A DNA stretch of 64,000 bases from Candidatus Gastranaerophilales bacterium (GCA_944323615.1 CALUTG010000001.1:49866-113865); one strand, 5' to 3'; positions 41,317-50,366 are shown, counted from the stretch's first letter. The notes: generated from the sequence alone by a model not told the origin. Numbers and translations are program-made.

Positions 41317-42004
41317 GATTCTTGTTGTTGATGACGATACTGCAATAAATGAACTTATAAAGGTCAATCTTGAATTGCAAGGCTATGAAGTGTTTCAGGC
41401 ATACAACGGAACGGAAGGGTTTGCGCTTGCAAAACAAGAAGCCCCTTCTCTTATCATTTTGGATGTTATGATGCCGGAAGTAGATGGGTTCACGGTAGCG
41501 CAGAGAGTGCGACAGAGCTCGGAAATAGCAGATACTCCGATTATTATGCTTACGGCGTTAGGGGAACTTAATGATAAGGTTAACGGATTTAACCTCGGGG
41601 TAGATGATTATTTGACAAAGCCTTTTGAGATTGAGGAACTTATTGTGAGGGTGAGGGCTCTTCTCAAAAGAACGCGGCAGATACCTAAATCATCGGCGGT
41701 AAGAGATTTGGTGACTTATAAGGAAATAACTTTGCTCCCTGAAACATATAGTGTTCAAATTAACGACAAAATTCAAAAGCTTACTCCTATTGAGTTTGAT
41801 ATATTTAATCTTCTTTTCCAGAACCATGGAAATATGGTTTCCGGTGCAAGGCTTTTGAAAGAGGTCTGGGGATATGACCCTGATGATAATGTTGAAACAA
41901 TAAGGGTTCATATAAGACACTTGAGGAGCAAAATTGATAAGATTTCCGATGGTAAAAAGTATATAGAAACAATCTATGGCGGCGGATATAAGTTGAATAT
42001 ATAA
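41303..42004 (+). CDS. OmpR/PhoB-family response regulator, RpaB-like
   Basis: 233 residues. Receiver domain (1-120) with the acidic pocket DDD, the phospho-acceptor Asp in LIILDVMMPEVDG near residue 55, Thr in MLTALGE and Lys in LTKPFEIEEL. Then a winged-helix DNA-binding domain with LTPIEFDIFNLLFQNHG and VRVHIRHLRSKID-like recognition helix (IRVHIRHLRSKI), and a final YGGGYKL. The FEIEELIVRVRALLKR linker resembles cyanobacterial RpaB. No histidine kinase is adjacent, so the partner is elsewhere. It starts at an ATG with an AGAGGAGG site, overlapping rmuC by 14 bp. Confidence 0.9.
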   Translation: MSVTKILVVDDDTAINELIKVNLELQGYEVFQAYNGTEGFALAKQEAPSLIILDVMMPEVDGFTVAQRVRQSSEIADTPIIMLTALGELNDKVNGFNLGVDDYLTKPFEIEELIVRVRALLKRTRQIPKSSAVRDLVTYKEITLLPETYSVQINDKIQKLTPIEFDIFNLLFQNHGNMVSGARLLKEVWGYDPDDNVETIRVHIRHLRSKIDKISDGKKYIETIYGGGYKLNI

Positions 42005-42015
42005 TTATTAATTTT

Positions 42016-42073
42016 TGTAACAATATTTTACGTACCTGAAATTGTCCTAAAATTTAAGCCTTTATATTATTAG
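42016..42073 (+). promoter_or_regulatory. Shared-class promoter upstream of the YD-like gene
   Basis: Box TGTAACAATATTTTACG (42016-42032), 4 bp, TGAAATT (42037-42043), exactly 15 bp, then CCTTTATATTATTAG from 42059. The start codon is at 42098. Confidence 0.6.
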
Positions 42074-42097
42074 AGAGTTTAAAAGATGGAGAGTTAA

Positions 42098-43009
42098 ATG
42101 GCCGAGTACGTTTGCGGGATTCATGTCCCGGAAGAATTTAAAGAAACAGAGTTTATTGTTACAGATATTAATGTTAAACCTGTTAAGCGGATTGAGACAG
42201 TTTACAATTCTGACGGTACAATTTTAAGAGTTGATTATTATGAGGATGAGGACCTTGATAAGAGGGTTTTTTATGAAGGTTCTTCTGTTTCAGAAATCCG
42301 GTATTATAAAGAAGGAAAAATTGATTTTAAGCAGGTTTTCAGAGATGATGTTTTAGTTTCGGAGTTTTTCTATAAAGCTTCCGGAGAAATTTCATGCAGC
42401 TTAGAGTATGAGTATAAACTCGGCAAAATTTTTGCTGTAAGTCAAATTCTGGGATTAAATAAGCGAAAAGTAGAATTGAAGTATGACTTTTTAGACAGAA
42501 TAACCGGACGTAATATTTATTTTGACGATAAATTAGTACTTACACAGCATTATTTTTATGATGCAATGGGCAGAATTTCAGCTTACGATGATGAAAATTA
42601 CAGCTTATTAGTTGAAAAATTTACTAAAGACAATAAATTGCATAGATATAGAATAACTGATAAAATGAAGCATGAAATTGTTATAACTAATAATTTTGAT
42701 AATGGTAACTATGTTGACTCAAAAGTATCAGTTAACGGATTAAATACAATTGTCAAGGATATAAATTATGTGGATAACATTATGACCAAAAAACCTACAA
42801 AGAGCATGGATGATTTAGATTTAATCATCTCAAAATTATTTAACGGACAGGAATCTTCTGTTTCAACCAAGCGTTCTTCTTCTGAGCTTGAAGATAGACT
42901 CGACTCCAATCTTGTTAACATAATTGAATACAAGACGAAAGTCCGGCCTCTTCCTATTGCGCTGCGAAAGAGACTTATGTATCAACAGTTTCTTAAGTCA
43001 CATGGCTGA
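42098..43009 (+). CDS. 303-residue protein with weak YD/MORN-like repeats, unknown function
   Basis: 303 residues with no clear family. Residues about 35-185 show short beta-hairpin-like units spaced roughly 20 residues apart with a Tyr/Phe-Asp or Gly turn, for example TVYNSDGTILRVDYYEDED, IRYYKEGKIDFKQVF, LKYDFLDRITGRNIYFD and HYFYDAMGRISAY. They resemble the YD/RHS or MORN type, but are too degenerate to assign. The C-terminal quarter is helical and Ser/Lys-rich. No signal peptide or membrane segment. It is driven by a shared-class promoter, and the RWYD gene behind it has its own. Confidence 0.6.
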   Translation: MAEYVCGIHVPEEFKETEFIVTDINVKPVKRIETVYNSDGTILRVDYYEDEDLDKRVFYEGSSVSEIRYYKEGKIDFKQVFRDDVLVSEFFYKASGEISCSLEYEYKLGKIFAVSQILGLNKRKVELKYDFLDRITGRNIYFDDKLVLTQHYFYDAMGRISAYDDENYSLLVEKFTKDNKLHRYRITDKMKHEIVITNNFDNGNYVDSKVSVNGLNTIVKDINYVDNIMTKKPTKSMDDLDLIISKLFNGQESSVSTKRSSSELEDRLDSNLVNIIEYKTKVRPLPIALRKRLMYQQFLKSHG

Positions 43010-43018
43010 TTTTAGTGT

Positions 43019-43047
43019 TTTACAAATCCGGAATAATATAGTATAAT
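43019..43047 (+). promoter_or_regulatory. Sigma-70-type promoter of the first RWYD gene
   Basis: TTTACA (43019-43024), exactly 17 bp, TATAAT (43042-43047). It begins 9 bp beyond the preceding stop. Confidence 0.75.
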
Positions 43048-43089
43048 CATTATATCTTTTAGATACAGTGCTTTATATTAGGAGGATTT

Positions 43090-43488
43090 ATGAAAGAAGA
43101 ATTTACGACGAGTGCCAGAAGATGGTATGATAAAGATCCGGTGTTATCTTCTGCAATGAAAACTCTTGAAGAATCTGATGACGAAACTCAAATTAAGGTT
43201 GCGCTTAATTTGATTAAAATTATTACGGAACATAATATTCATGACTCTGAGTATGAATCGGTAGAAGACATTGTATCTGCAACAGAAGATATTATGGAAA
43301 GTTCTAAGCGTGACCGCTGGTATGATTTGGACGGCACTTTAAGGACTGCTATAAGCCTTCTTCAAAACTGTCCTGATTCTACAAGAAGTATTATAGCTAA
43401 AGAAATGGCTCAAAATGTGCTTGAACTTATCAAAAAAGAAGATGATGAGGATGATGAAGAATTTTCGGAAGAAAGTTCTGAAGAATAA
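43090..43488 (+). CDS. RWYD two-repeat protein A, unknown function
   Basis: 132 residues. Two copies of one motif: RRWYDKDPVLSSAMKTLEE near residue 11 and DRWYDLDGTLRTAISLLQN near 76, each followed by a helix of about 25-30 residues. Related proteins lie at 46324-46644 and 59782-60084. The C-terminus is very acidic (EDDEDDEEFSEE). No family is recognised and no catalytic motif is visible. It has its own sigma-70-type promoter and an AGGAGG site and is convergent with the helicase gene, the stop codons being adjacent. Confidence 0.75.
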   Translation: MKEEFTTSARRWYDKDPVLSSAMKTLEESDDETQIKVALNLIKIITEHNIHDSEYESVEDIVSATEDIMESSKRDRWYDLDGTLRTAISLLQNCPDSTRSIIAKEMAQNVLELIKKEDDEDDEEFSEESSEE

Positions 43489-45783
43489 TTAATCTACATC
43501 AATCGGGCTTCTTTGGATTAAGTCTATTGCTTCTCTTGCCGTGAATACTAAAGCTTCCGGCATGTTGGCCATTGTGCAAAATTGCCTTAAAACGTCTATT
43601 ACGCGTTTAAAGCTTCTTACAATATCACCTTCGCCCATGTCTATCTGGTCTATTATATCATCCCATTCCGCACCGTTAACCCACATTTCAATGAGCGGTG
43701 AATAGTAGCCGTTAATATACATAGGGTCTTCTACATCATAATTCTTTTGTTTCTTATCAAGAGCCCTTCTTATATCTTTAATCTTGTTTAGCGTTTTCCT
43801 AACCGTAGTGGAAAGCGGAAGCTGGGAAAATAAATCCGCTCTCATATCCTCTGTCGTAATAGCACAGACGACACTTGCAAGCTCTGCCGGTGTAAGCGTT
43901 TCCAGAACCCCTGAAAATATTATTTGTGCAAGGAAGAGTTCGTTTTCAGAACGTATTTGTGAAACTGTAATTCCTCTTTCAGTAGGGTAATCGTCTTTTA
44001 TGTACCCGCAATCAATAAGAACTGCCCTGTGAGAGAGGAATTTGTTCCAGAAAATGTCTTTCTGTTTTTCTATTTCTCTGTCCAAAGTTTTTTGTTTTGC
44101 CTGATATCGGGCTAAAACATCTATGGATTTCATATGCTTTTTGAACAGTTTGCAGGTATCGCACTCGTATGAGTGCATTTTTTCCAGCAGTTCTTTTGTT
44201 TTTTTGCCAAACTCAATTGCTTCCGGAGAAAGCGGTCGGTTCTTTTTCTTTTCCTGCTTTTGAATTGTTTTGAATGTTCGTCTGTTTTGGACGTATATTT
44301 CTCTGATTTTGTTGTATTCAATCAGGTCTTCGTTAGTTTTCTTTGCATAGCAGACAAAAGAGTTACACTCATCAATCTTTTCCTGATTAGCTTTTTTTAG
44401 GAGTAAAAGCGGCTCGATTCTTGAATTGGATGAAAAGTATCCGAAACTTTTTAAGACCAGCTCTTTTGCTTCTTCTAACGAGAATCTTTGAAGCAGGTTA
44501 AGAACCATTGAGTAGCTTGGAGAGAACTTACTTTCAAGCGGATTTGCATCGCTTAGTACCAGTTCAGCGACTTCTTCAGGAGTCTGGAACGGAGTTCCCA
44601 CAATGGTTACGTAACCTATTTCATCCATACCGCGTCTGCCTGCACGGCCTGACATCTGTAAAAATTCGCTTGGAGTTAATGTTCTGTGTCCGGAATCGGT
44701 TCTTTTGCTTATTGAACTAATAACCGTTGAGCGTGCCGGCATATTTATTCCGGCAGCGAGTGTTTCGGTTGCAAAAACTACCTTTATTAAACCTTTCTGG
44801 AAAAGTTTTTCAACAAGAACTTTCCATCCCGGGAGCAATCCGGCATGGTGAGATGCAACACCTTGCAGCAGATATTCTATGTGTTTGTTTTTATATAAGT
44901 AAGGATTTTCTGCTATATAATCATCTATTTCTTTTCTTATTTCTGCTTGTTCTTTCGGGGTTACAAGGCAGAGTTCCGCACATTTTTCCATTTGTTCGTC
45001 GCATTTTTTTCTGGAAAACGTGAAATATATAGCAGGCAGCATATCTTTTTCGTGAAGATTTCTTACCACATCTTTTACAACACTTCTTTTCTGAACCGCT
45101 TTCCCTCTTTTAAACTGTTTTTTCTCAGGCTTAATCTTTTTGTTTAAAGTTCCGGACGGAGTAAGCAGTGGAAGCAGAGTGTTTGGCTGAGATGAGTCAA
45201 AATAATAGAACCTTAGCGGCACAGGCCTGAAATCGGTATTAATAAGTTCGGTTCTTGAATGAACCGTGTTAATCCATTCGGTAAGCTTGTCCGCGTTAGC
45301 AACGGTTGCTGAGAGTGCAATTATCTGAACATTTGTCGGACAGTAGATAATACTTTCTTCCCATACAGTCCCCCGCTGTTCATCGTTCATATAGTGAACT
45401 TCGTCTAAGACGACGTATTTTACATCTTTAAGATTATCCGTAACAGAGCCGAAATTTGTTCCGTAAAGCATGTTACGAAAAACCTCTGTTGTCATAATAA
45501 CAATCTGGGCATTTCTGTTAATTGATGTGTCACCGGTTAAAAGTCCGGTTTTATCGTATCCGTATTTTTCGGAAAAGTCATTGTATTTCTGATTGGACAG
45601 CGCTTTAAGCGGGGTTGTGTAGAAAACTTTTTTCCCCTCTTTCAAGGCGCAATGAACAGCATGTTCTGCAATTACTGTTTTCCCGGCGCCTGTCGGGGCG
45701 CAAACCACAACGCTTTTACCTGCGGAAATACACTCGCAGGCTTGTTTTTGAAAATCATCCAGCTCAAAAGGGAAATCGTACAT
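43489..45783 (-). CDS. Ski2-like DEAD/DEAH RNA helicase with DSHCT domain
   Basis: 764 residues. RecA1: Q-like region with FELDDFQKQACECI, motif I APTGAGKT near residue 30, motif II VLDEVHYM, motif III LSATV. RecA2: motif IV-VI with FATETLAAGINMP and QMSGRAGRRGMD. The C-terminal half is helical, with the DSHCT-type end (about 600-760) containing GYIKDDYPTERGITV and a final ALVFTAREAIDLI. This is the Mtr4/Ski2 type of exosome-like helicase, which cyanobacteria also carry. A role in RNA decay is inferred from family. Confidence 0.9.
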   Translation of the reverse strand: MYDFPFELDDFQKQACECISAGKSVVVCAPTGAGKTVIAEHAVHCALKEGKKVFYTTPLKALSNQKYNDFSEKYGYDKTGLLTGDTSINRNAQIVIMTTEVFRNMLYGTNFGSVTDNLKDVKYVVLDEVHYMNDEQRGTVWEESIIYCPTNVQIIALSATVANADKLTEWINTVHSRTELINTDFRPVPLRFYYFDSSQPNTLLPLLTPSGTLNKKIKPEKKQFKRGKAVQKRSVVKDVVRNLHEKDMLPAIYFTFSRKKCDEQMEKCAELCLVTPKEQAEIRKEIDDYIAENPYLYKNKHIEYLLQGVASHHAGLLPGWKVLVEKLFQKGLIKVVFATETLAAGINMPARSTVISSISKRTDSGHRTLTPSEFLQMSGRAGRRGMDEIGYVTIVGTPFQTPEEVAELVLSDANPLESKFSPSYSMVLNLLQRFSLEEAKELVLKSFGYFSSNSRIEPLLLLKKANQEKIDECNSFVCYAKKTNEDLIEYNKIREIYVQNRRTFKTIQKQEKKKNRPLSPEAIEFGKKTKELLEKMHSYECDTCKLFKKHMKSIDVLARYQAKQKTLDREIEKQKDIFWNKFLSHRAVLIDCGYIKDDYPTERGITVSQIRSENELFLAQIIFSGVLETLTPAELASVVCAITTEDMRADLFSQLPLSTTVRKTLNKIKDIRRALDKKQKNYDVEDPMYINGYYSPLIEMWVNGAEWDDIIDQIDMGEGDIVRSFKRVIDVLRQFCTMANMPEALVFTAREAIDLIQRSPIDVD

Positions 45784-45810
45784 TAAAACCTCATAACTAT
45801 TCTGTTTATA

Positions 45811-46257
45811 TTATGACATAAAACCTTTATTTAAGTAAGATGCTAAACCTTCCAGAGCAAGAGAATAACTTTTTTCTCCAAATCCGGCTACAATTCCGAT
45901 ACAAACTCCTGTTAAGAGAGAGGTGTGTCTAAATTCTTCTCTTGAATGAATATTTGTCATATGGATTTCTACTGTAGGAATATTAACCGCTGCAACAGCA
46001 TCTCTTATTACAACACTTGTGTGGGTGTATCCGCCGGCATTAATAAGTATTCCGTCGTAGCTTCCTTTTGCGGATTGAATCTTTTCTACAATTTCTCCTT
46101 CGTGGTTGCTTTGCCAAACATCAACTTCTGCTTCGAGGGTTTTCCCGTATTCAATAACTTCGGATTCAATATCTTTTAAAGTTTTGTTTCCATATTTTTC
46201 AGGTTCACGGGTTCCGAGCATATTAAGATTTGCACCGTTAATCAGAAGAATTTTCAT
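45811..46257 (-). CDS. aroQ: Type II 3-dehydroquinate dehydratase
   Basis: 148 residues, the third step of the shikimate pathway. The signature GANLNMLGTREPEKYG with its catalytic Tyr, NHEGEIVEKI, the substrate loop INAGGYTHTSVVIRDA, and the His-containing VEIHMTNIHSREEFRHTSLL split over 95-115 are all present. The start is the ATG at 46257 with GAAAGG about 7 bp upstream; the earlier TTG at 46272 is not preferred. Its promoter is the minus-strand arm of the palindromic element at 46274-46294. Confidence 0.95.
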   Translation of the reverse strand: MKILLINGANLNMLGTREPEKYGNKTLKDIESEVIEYGKTLEAEVDVWQSNHEGEIVEKIQSAKGSYDGILINAGGYTHTSVVIRDAVAAVNIPTVEIHMTNIHSREEFRHTSLLTGVCIGIVAGFGEKSYSLALEGLASYLNKGFMS

Positions 46258-46273
46258 ACTTAAACCTTTCAAT

Positions 46274-46294
46274 TTGTATAATCTTATTATACAA
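46274..46294. promoter_or_regulatory. Palindromic bidirectional -10 element
   Basis: TTGTATAAT (46274-46282), CTT, ATTATACAA (46286-46294): a perfect 9-3-9 inverted repeat that places a TATAAT on each strand face to face. It lies between divergent aroQ (ATG 46257) and the RWYD gene (ATG 46324). Confidence 0.55.
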
Positions 46295-46323
46295 TAATTA
46301 AAAAAGATTGCGAGGAAGAGATA

Positions 46324-46644
46324 ATGAATAAACGCTGGTACGATAAAGACCCTATTTTAAAAGAAGCTCTTGAGCTGTTGAGACTTCAGCCTGATGAGAC
46401 AAAAACCGAAGCTGCGGAATTCTTGCTTAATTTACAGGAGCAGGTTGCAGGAGAAGTTATTGAACACGTTTACGAAATTATTAATACCTATCAGGGCAAA
46501 GGGAACCGCTGGTATGATAATGATCCGATGATGCTCAAGGGAGTTGAACTTTTAAGAAATGCTCCTCCTCATATTCAGAGGGTTGCAGCTTTAAAATTGC
46601 TTACGGCTTTAGAGCAAAGGAGCTTTGAAGGGGTAGAGCTTTAA
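46324..46644 (+). CDS. RWYD two-repeat protein B, unknown function
   Basis: 106 residues. Repeat one starts KRWYDKDPILKEALELL near residue 3, repeat two NRWYDNDPMMLKGVELL near 61, each followed by a helix with an Ala/Leu face. It is a clear paralogue of the proteins at 43090-43488 and 59782-60084. Its stop overlaps the folE2 start by one base (TAATG), so it is translationally coupled to folE2. It has a GAGGAAGAG site. Function unknown. Confidence 0.75.
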   Translation: MNKRWYDKDPILKEALELLRLQPDETKTEAAEFLLNLQEQVAGEVIEHVYEIINTYQGKGNRWYDNDPMMLKGVELLRNAPPHIQRVAALKLLTALEQRSFEGVEL

Positions 46645-47435
46645 TGAAAGATGTTCAGAACCAGACTGATTCAAGAGGTGTTGAGATTCAAAAGGTAGGG
46701 ATTAAGAATCTCGAGATTCCGCTTATTATTCAGCGAAAGGACGATGAGGATAAGGTAATATATGCATCCGCTACAGCCGGAGTTACATTGCCTGCTCATT
46801 ATAAAGGAACTCATATGTCCAGATTCGTTGAGGTTCTGAACGAGTGGAGAGGAAAACATACACTCGGAGTTGATATTAAGGGCTGCGTGGAAGCAATAGT
46901 AGAACGTTTGAATGCAAAGAGCGGGTATTTGAAATTTGAATTTAAGTATTTTATTGATAAGAAATCTCCCGTAACCGGGATTTCTGCTCCTATGTGCTAT
47001 GATTGCACATTTGAGGGAATTTTAGATAACTACGGCGAAGAAGATGAAGAGTATAGATTCTTTCTTGGGGTTAAAGTTCCCGTAACAACTCTTTGTCCTT
47101 GTTCCAAGGAGATTTCGGCGTACGGTGCACATAACCAGAGAGCTATAGTTTCGGTTAAAGTTACTTATCCTGAGGATGACCATATTTGGATTGAAGATTT
47201 GGTTTCTCAAATAGAAAAGTGCGCGTCTTCCGAGCTTTATCCTCTTTTAAAAAGAGAGGATGAAAAGTATGTAACAGAGCACGCTTACGATAATCCTAAG
47301 TTTGTTGAGGACGTGCTTAGGGATGTTGTTTTACTTTTGAGAAATAATGATATTATTGACTCATTTGAAGTTGAATGTGAATCTCTGGAGAGTATTCATA
47401 ACCATTCTGCCTGGGCATACCAACAGGAAGGATAG
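46644..47435 (+). CDS. folE2: GTP cyclohydrolase FolE2 (type IB)
   Basis: 263 residues. It makes dihydroneopterin triphosphate for folate (or queuosine) synthesis. Type IB enzymes use a Zn/Mn site with cysteine in the LCPCSKEIS block, which is present near residue 152, with the HNQRAIVSVKV segment after it and MCYDCTFEG before. A long SWD-type alignment is not needed because this signature is distinctive. Coupled to the upstream RWYD gene. No other folate gene is adjacent. Confidence 0.95.
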   Translation: MKDVQNQTDSRGVEIQKVGIKNLEIPLIIQRKDDEDKVIYASATAGVTLPAHYKGTHMSRFVEVLNEWRGKHTLGVDIKGCVEAIVERLNAKSGYLKFEFKYFIDKKSPVTGISAPMCYDCTFEGILDNYGEEDEEYRFFLGVKVPVTTLCPCSKEISAYGAHNQRAIVSVKVTYPEDDHIWIEDLVSQIEKCASSELYPLLKREDEKYVTEHAYDNPKFVEDVLRDVVLLLRNNDIIDSFEVECESLESIHNHSAWAYQQEG

Positions 47436-47480
47436 CGTTTTATTATAGATAAAATTTTATGTTTGTTATAAAATTTGTGT

Positions 47481-48947
47481 ATGAATTTGGATGCCGCAAT
47501 AGATAGCCTGCTATCGCCGATAGCTGATAAGGTTTCCGGACTTATATTCTCTTATGTTACAATAGGGGGAGTAAAAGTCGAGTTTCTTGTTGCGCTTCTT
47601 ATTACAGCAGCGGTGTACTTTACTGTCAGAACAGGTTTTATCGGGTTTTGGGGCTTCAAACATGCCGTAAAACTTATTACTAATAACTATAAGCATAAAA
47701 ATCCTTCAGGCTACCAGCGTAAAAAGAAAGGGGAACTTTCTTCTTTTCAGGCTTTGAGTGCTACAATATCCGCTTCGGCAGGGATAGGAAATGTTGCAGG
47801 TTCTGCTGCGGCTGTTTCTATCGGAGGTCCGGGAGTAATTTTCTGGATGATTATTGCGGGATTGTTCTCAATGGCTCTTAAGTTTTCAGAAGTTCTTCTC
47901 GGGGTTAAGTTTAGAAAAACAAATCCTGACGGAACTGTATCAGGCGGGCCGATGTATTATATTCTGGCAGGGCTTAGAGGTAAGTATTCGCAAAAATTTG
48001 CTCCGTTTCTGGCAAAAACTTATGCTGTTTGCTGTATTTTTGCAATGATAGGCGGCTGGAATCTTTTCCAGATAAATGCTATGACTGCCCAGTTTACGGA
48101 GGTAACCGGCGGGGATAAAAGTATTTTTGCAGCTAACGGCTGGATTCTGGGAACTATTGTTGCAGTTATAACTTGGTTTACTATTATAGGCGGTATTAAA
48201 GCTATCGGTAAATTTACTTCAAAAGTTACGCCCGTAATGTGTTCTTTGTATGTAATAAGTGCATTTCTGGTTTGTATTGTAAATATTCATCATCTTCCGG
48301 AAACTCTTATATTAATAGTAAAAGAGGCTTTTTCTCCTCGTGCTATACAGGGCGGGGCTTTTGCTTGCCTGCTCTGGGGATTCAGGAGGGCTATGTTTGC
48401 AAACGAATCAGGACTGGGAACCGCGCCGATTGCTTTTTCCGCCGTTAATACTAATAAGCCTGTTGCGCAGGCATTTATATCTCTTTTGCAGCCTTTTGTG
48501 GATACTGTGATTGTTGGTGTTGCAACAGCATTTGTAATTGTGGTATCAAAAGTTTATTTAAATGTGGACGGGATTGCAGGTATTGAGCTTACTTCAAAAG
48601 CGTTTGCAACTATCTGTCCGTTTTTTCCTGTTATATTAACAATTATGGCAAGCTGTTTTGTTTTATCCACAATGCTTTGCGGTTCATATTACGGGCTTAA
48701 AGCATGGAATTTTCTCTTTGGCGAAGGTGCAAACAGGTCAAGAATTTTTCAGGCATTTTATTGTATTTGTATAATAGCGGGTTCCGCAATGAATTTCAAA
48801 AGCATTATTAATCTTTCGGATGCCGTAACATTATTCCTTGCGGTACCGAATCTGATTGCGGTATTTGCTCTATCAGGCATAGTAATAAAAGAACTTAAAC
48901 GTTATTGTAAACGTTATCAAATAGGTCCGAAAGCTTTTAGGACTTAA
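47481..48947 (+). CDS. Sodium:alanine/glycine symporter (AGCS family)
   Basis: 488 residues, a membrane protein with about 11 helices. The family blocks are SSFQALSATISASAGIGNVAG (split over 90-110), GGPGVIFWMI, GTVSGGPMYYI and FRRAMFANESGLGTAPIAF, matching the AGCS/AlsT type of sodium-coupled amino-acid symporters. The start is the ATG at 47481; a weak ribosome site only is visible. It is 45 bp after folE2, perhaps in the same transcript. Confidence 0.92.
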   Translation: MNLDAAIDSLLSPIADKVSGLIFSYVTIGGVKVEFLVALLITAAVYFTVRTGFIGFWGFKHAVKLITNNYKHKNPSGYQRKKKGELSSFQALSATISASAGIGNVAGSAAAVSIGGPGVIFWMIIAGLFSMALKFSEVLLGVKFRKTNPDGTVSGGPMYYILAGLRGKYSQKFAPFLAKTYAVCCIFAMIGGWNLFQINAMTAQFTEVTGGDKSIFAANGWILGTIVAVITWFTIIGGIKAIGKFTSKVTPVMCSLYVISAFLVCIVNIHHLPETLILIVKEAFSPRAIQGGAFACLLWGFRRAMFANESGLGTAPIAFSAVNTNKPVAQAFISLLQPFVDTVIVGVATAFVIVVSKVYLNVDGIAGIELTSKAFATICPFFPVILTIMASCFVLSTMLCGSYYGLKAWNFLFGEGANRSRIFQAFYCICIIAGSAMNFKSIINLSDAVTLFLAVPNLIAVFALSGIVIKELKRYCKRYQIGPKAFRT

Positions 48948-48959
48948 TATAATCTTTAC

Positions 48960-48988
48960 TTGCAGAGGGGTGAAATATATTGTAGAAT
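48960..48988 (+). promoter_or_regulatory. Sigma-70-type promoter of the DRE-TIM enzyme
   Basis: TTGCAG (48960-48965), exactly 17 bp, TAGAAT (48983-48988). A GGAGGGG ribosome site follows about 8 bp later, so the untranslated leader is short. Confidence 0.6.
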
Positions 48989-49007
48989 ACCTTTCGGAGG
49001 GGTTTTT

Positions 49008-50312
49008 ATGCCAAAAATATATTTTGTGGATGTTACAAACAGAGATGGAGTTCAAACCTCAAGATTAGGGTTAGCAAAACTTCAAAAAACTATGATTAAC
49101 CTTATGCTTAATGATATGGGTATTACCCAATCAGAGTTTGGCTTTCCGACTACAATGCACGAGCTTAATTATTTGAATGCAAACCTTGAGCTTGTCAAAA
49201 GAGGGGTTATAAAAAGAACCAAACTCTCCGGCTGGATGCGGGCCATTGCGGATGATGTTGAAAAATCGTTTTCTAATTGTCCTCAGTTAAAAAATTGTAA
49301 TTTATCACAGTCAACTTCCGACCAAATGATACACGGCAAGTATTTAGGCAAAAAATCAAGAGATGATATCTTAAAAATGACCTGTGAAGCTGTTGAATGC
49401 GCGGTATCAAAAAGAGCGGAAATAATAGGTGTGAATGCTGAAGATGCTTCCAGAAGCGATATTGATTATCTTGTGAAAATTGCTAAAGAAACTAAAAAAC
49501 TTGGCGCAGACAGGTTTAGATACTGCGATACATTAGGATATGAAGATCCTAAAACAGCTTATGACAGAATTTATTATCTGGCAAAAGAAACTCAAATGCC
49601 TATTGAACTTCATTATCATAATGATTTAGGGATGGCTGTTGCTTGTTCTGTAATGGGAGCAATGGCAGCGGTAGACGCGGGAGTGGATGCATATATTAAT
49701 ACTGCAATCAATGGTATGGGAGAAAGAGCGGGAAATGCGGATTTAGTATCCTGTTTGCTTGCATGTCTTAAATCCGCTGGTTTTAAAAACAGGTATAAAA
49801 TTGATGAAAATATTGACCTTTCAAAAGCATGGAAACTTGCGAAATATACGGCTTATGCATTTGGGCTTCCTATTCCTATAAATCAGCCGGCAGTAGGAGA
49901 CAATGCTTTTGCTCATGAATCTGGTATTCACGCGGATGGTGCTTTAAAAGACAGAAGAAATTATGAATTGTACGATTTTGAAGAACTCGGAAGAGGCGAA
50001 CCTGAAATTATTGAGACAGGAAGAATGATTACTACCGGTGAATATGGCGGAATTAAGGGGTTTAGAAATGTGTATGATAAGCTTGAAATTGAGTTTAAAG
50101 ACGAAAATGAAGCAAGGAATATTCTTGAACTTGCACGTTATGCAAATGTTCATACTCAAAAACCCCTTACGGAAAGTGAATTAAGGTTTATTTATCATTA
50201 CCCTGATATTGCTGCTAAGGTGATGACAGTATCACCTTATTATGAGCCGTCAGGCGAACTTGAAAAACGCTTGAACGAAAGAGATATGTCTGTTCCAAAT
50301 AAGATTGTCTAG
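49008..50312 (+). CDS. Homocitrate/isopropylmalate/Re-citrate synthase-like DRE-TIM enzyme
   Basis: 434 residues, an acetyl-CoA-dependent aldol-type synthase of the LeuA/homocitrate group. The DRE-TIM marks are the RDG in VTNRDGVQTSR (E of the usual DGEQ replaced by Val-Gln), ELHYHNDLGMAVA with the two metal His, and GMGERAGNADL. The C-terminus has AFAHESGIHADGALKDRR. The start is the ATG at 49008, with GGAGGGG about 6 bp upstream, rather than 48960, which has no site. Homocitrate, isopropylmalate or citrate formation cannot be told apart by eye. No leucine-pathway neighbours are present. Confidence 0.85.
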   Translation: MPKIYFVDVTNRDGVQTSRLGLAKLQKTMINLMLNDMGITQSEFGFPTTMHELNYLNANLELVKRGVIKRTKLSGWMRAIADDVEKSFSNCPQLKNCNLSQSTSDQMIHGKYLGKKSRDDILKMTCEAVECAVSKRAEIIGVNAEDASRSDIDYLVKIAKETKKLGADRFRYCDTLGYEDPKTAYDRIYYLAKETQMPIELHYHNDLGMAVACSVMGAMAAVDAGVDAYINTAINGMGERAGNADLVSCLLACLKSAGFKNRYKIDENIDLSKAWKLAKYTAYAFGLPIPINQPAVGDNAFAHESGIHADGALKDRRNYELYDFEELGRGEPEIIETGRMITTGEYGGIKGFRNVYDKLEIEFKDENEARNILELARYANVHTQKPLTESELRFIYHYPDIAAKVMTVSPYYEPSGELEKRLNERDMSVPNKIV

Positions 50313-50314
50313 TC

Positions 50315-50351
50315 AAAAAAAAGAGGATTCAATTTGAATCCTCTTTTTTTT
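50315..50351. terminator. Bidirectional intrinsic terminator
   Basis: Stem GAGGATTCAA with TTGAATCCTC (10 bp) flanked by runs of A on one side and T on the other. It serves both convergent genes, ending at 50312 and 50367. Confidence 0.85.
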
Positions 50352-50366
50352 GAACCCTTGATCAGG

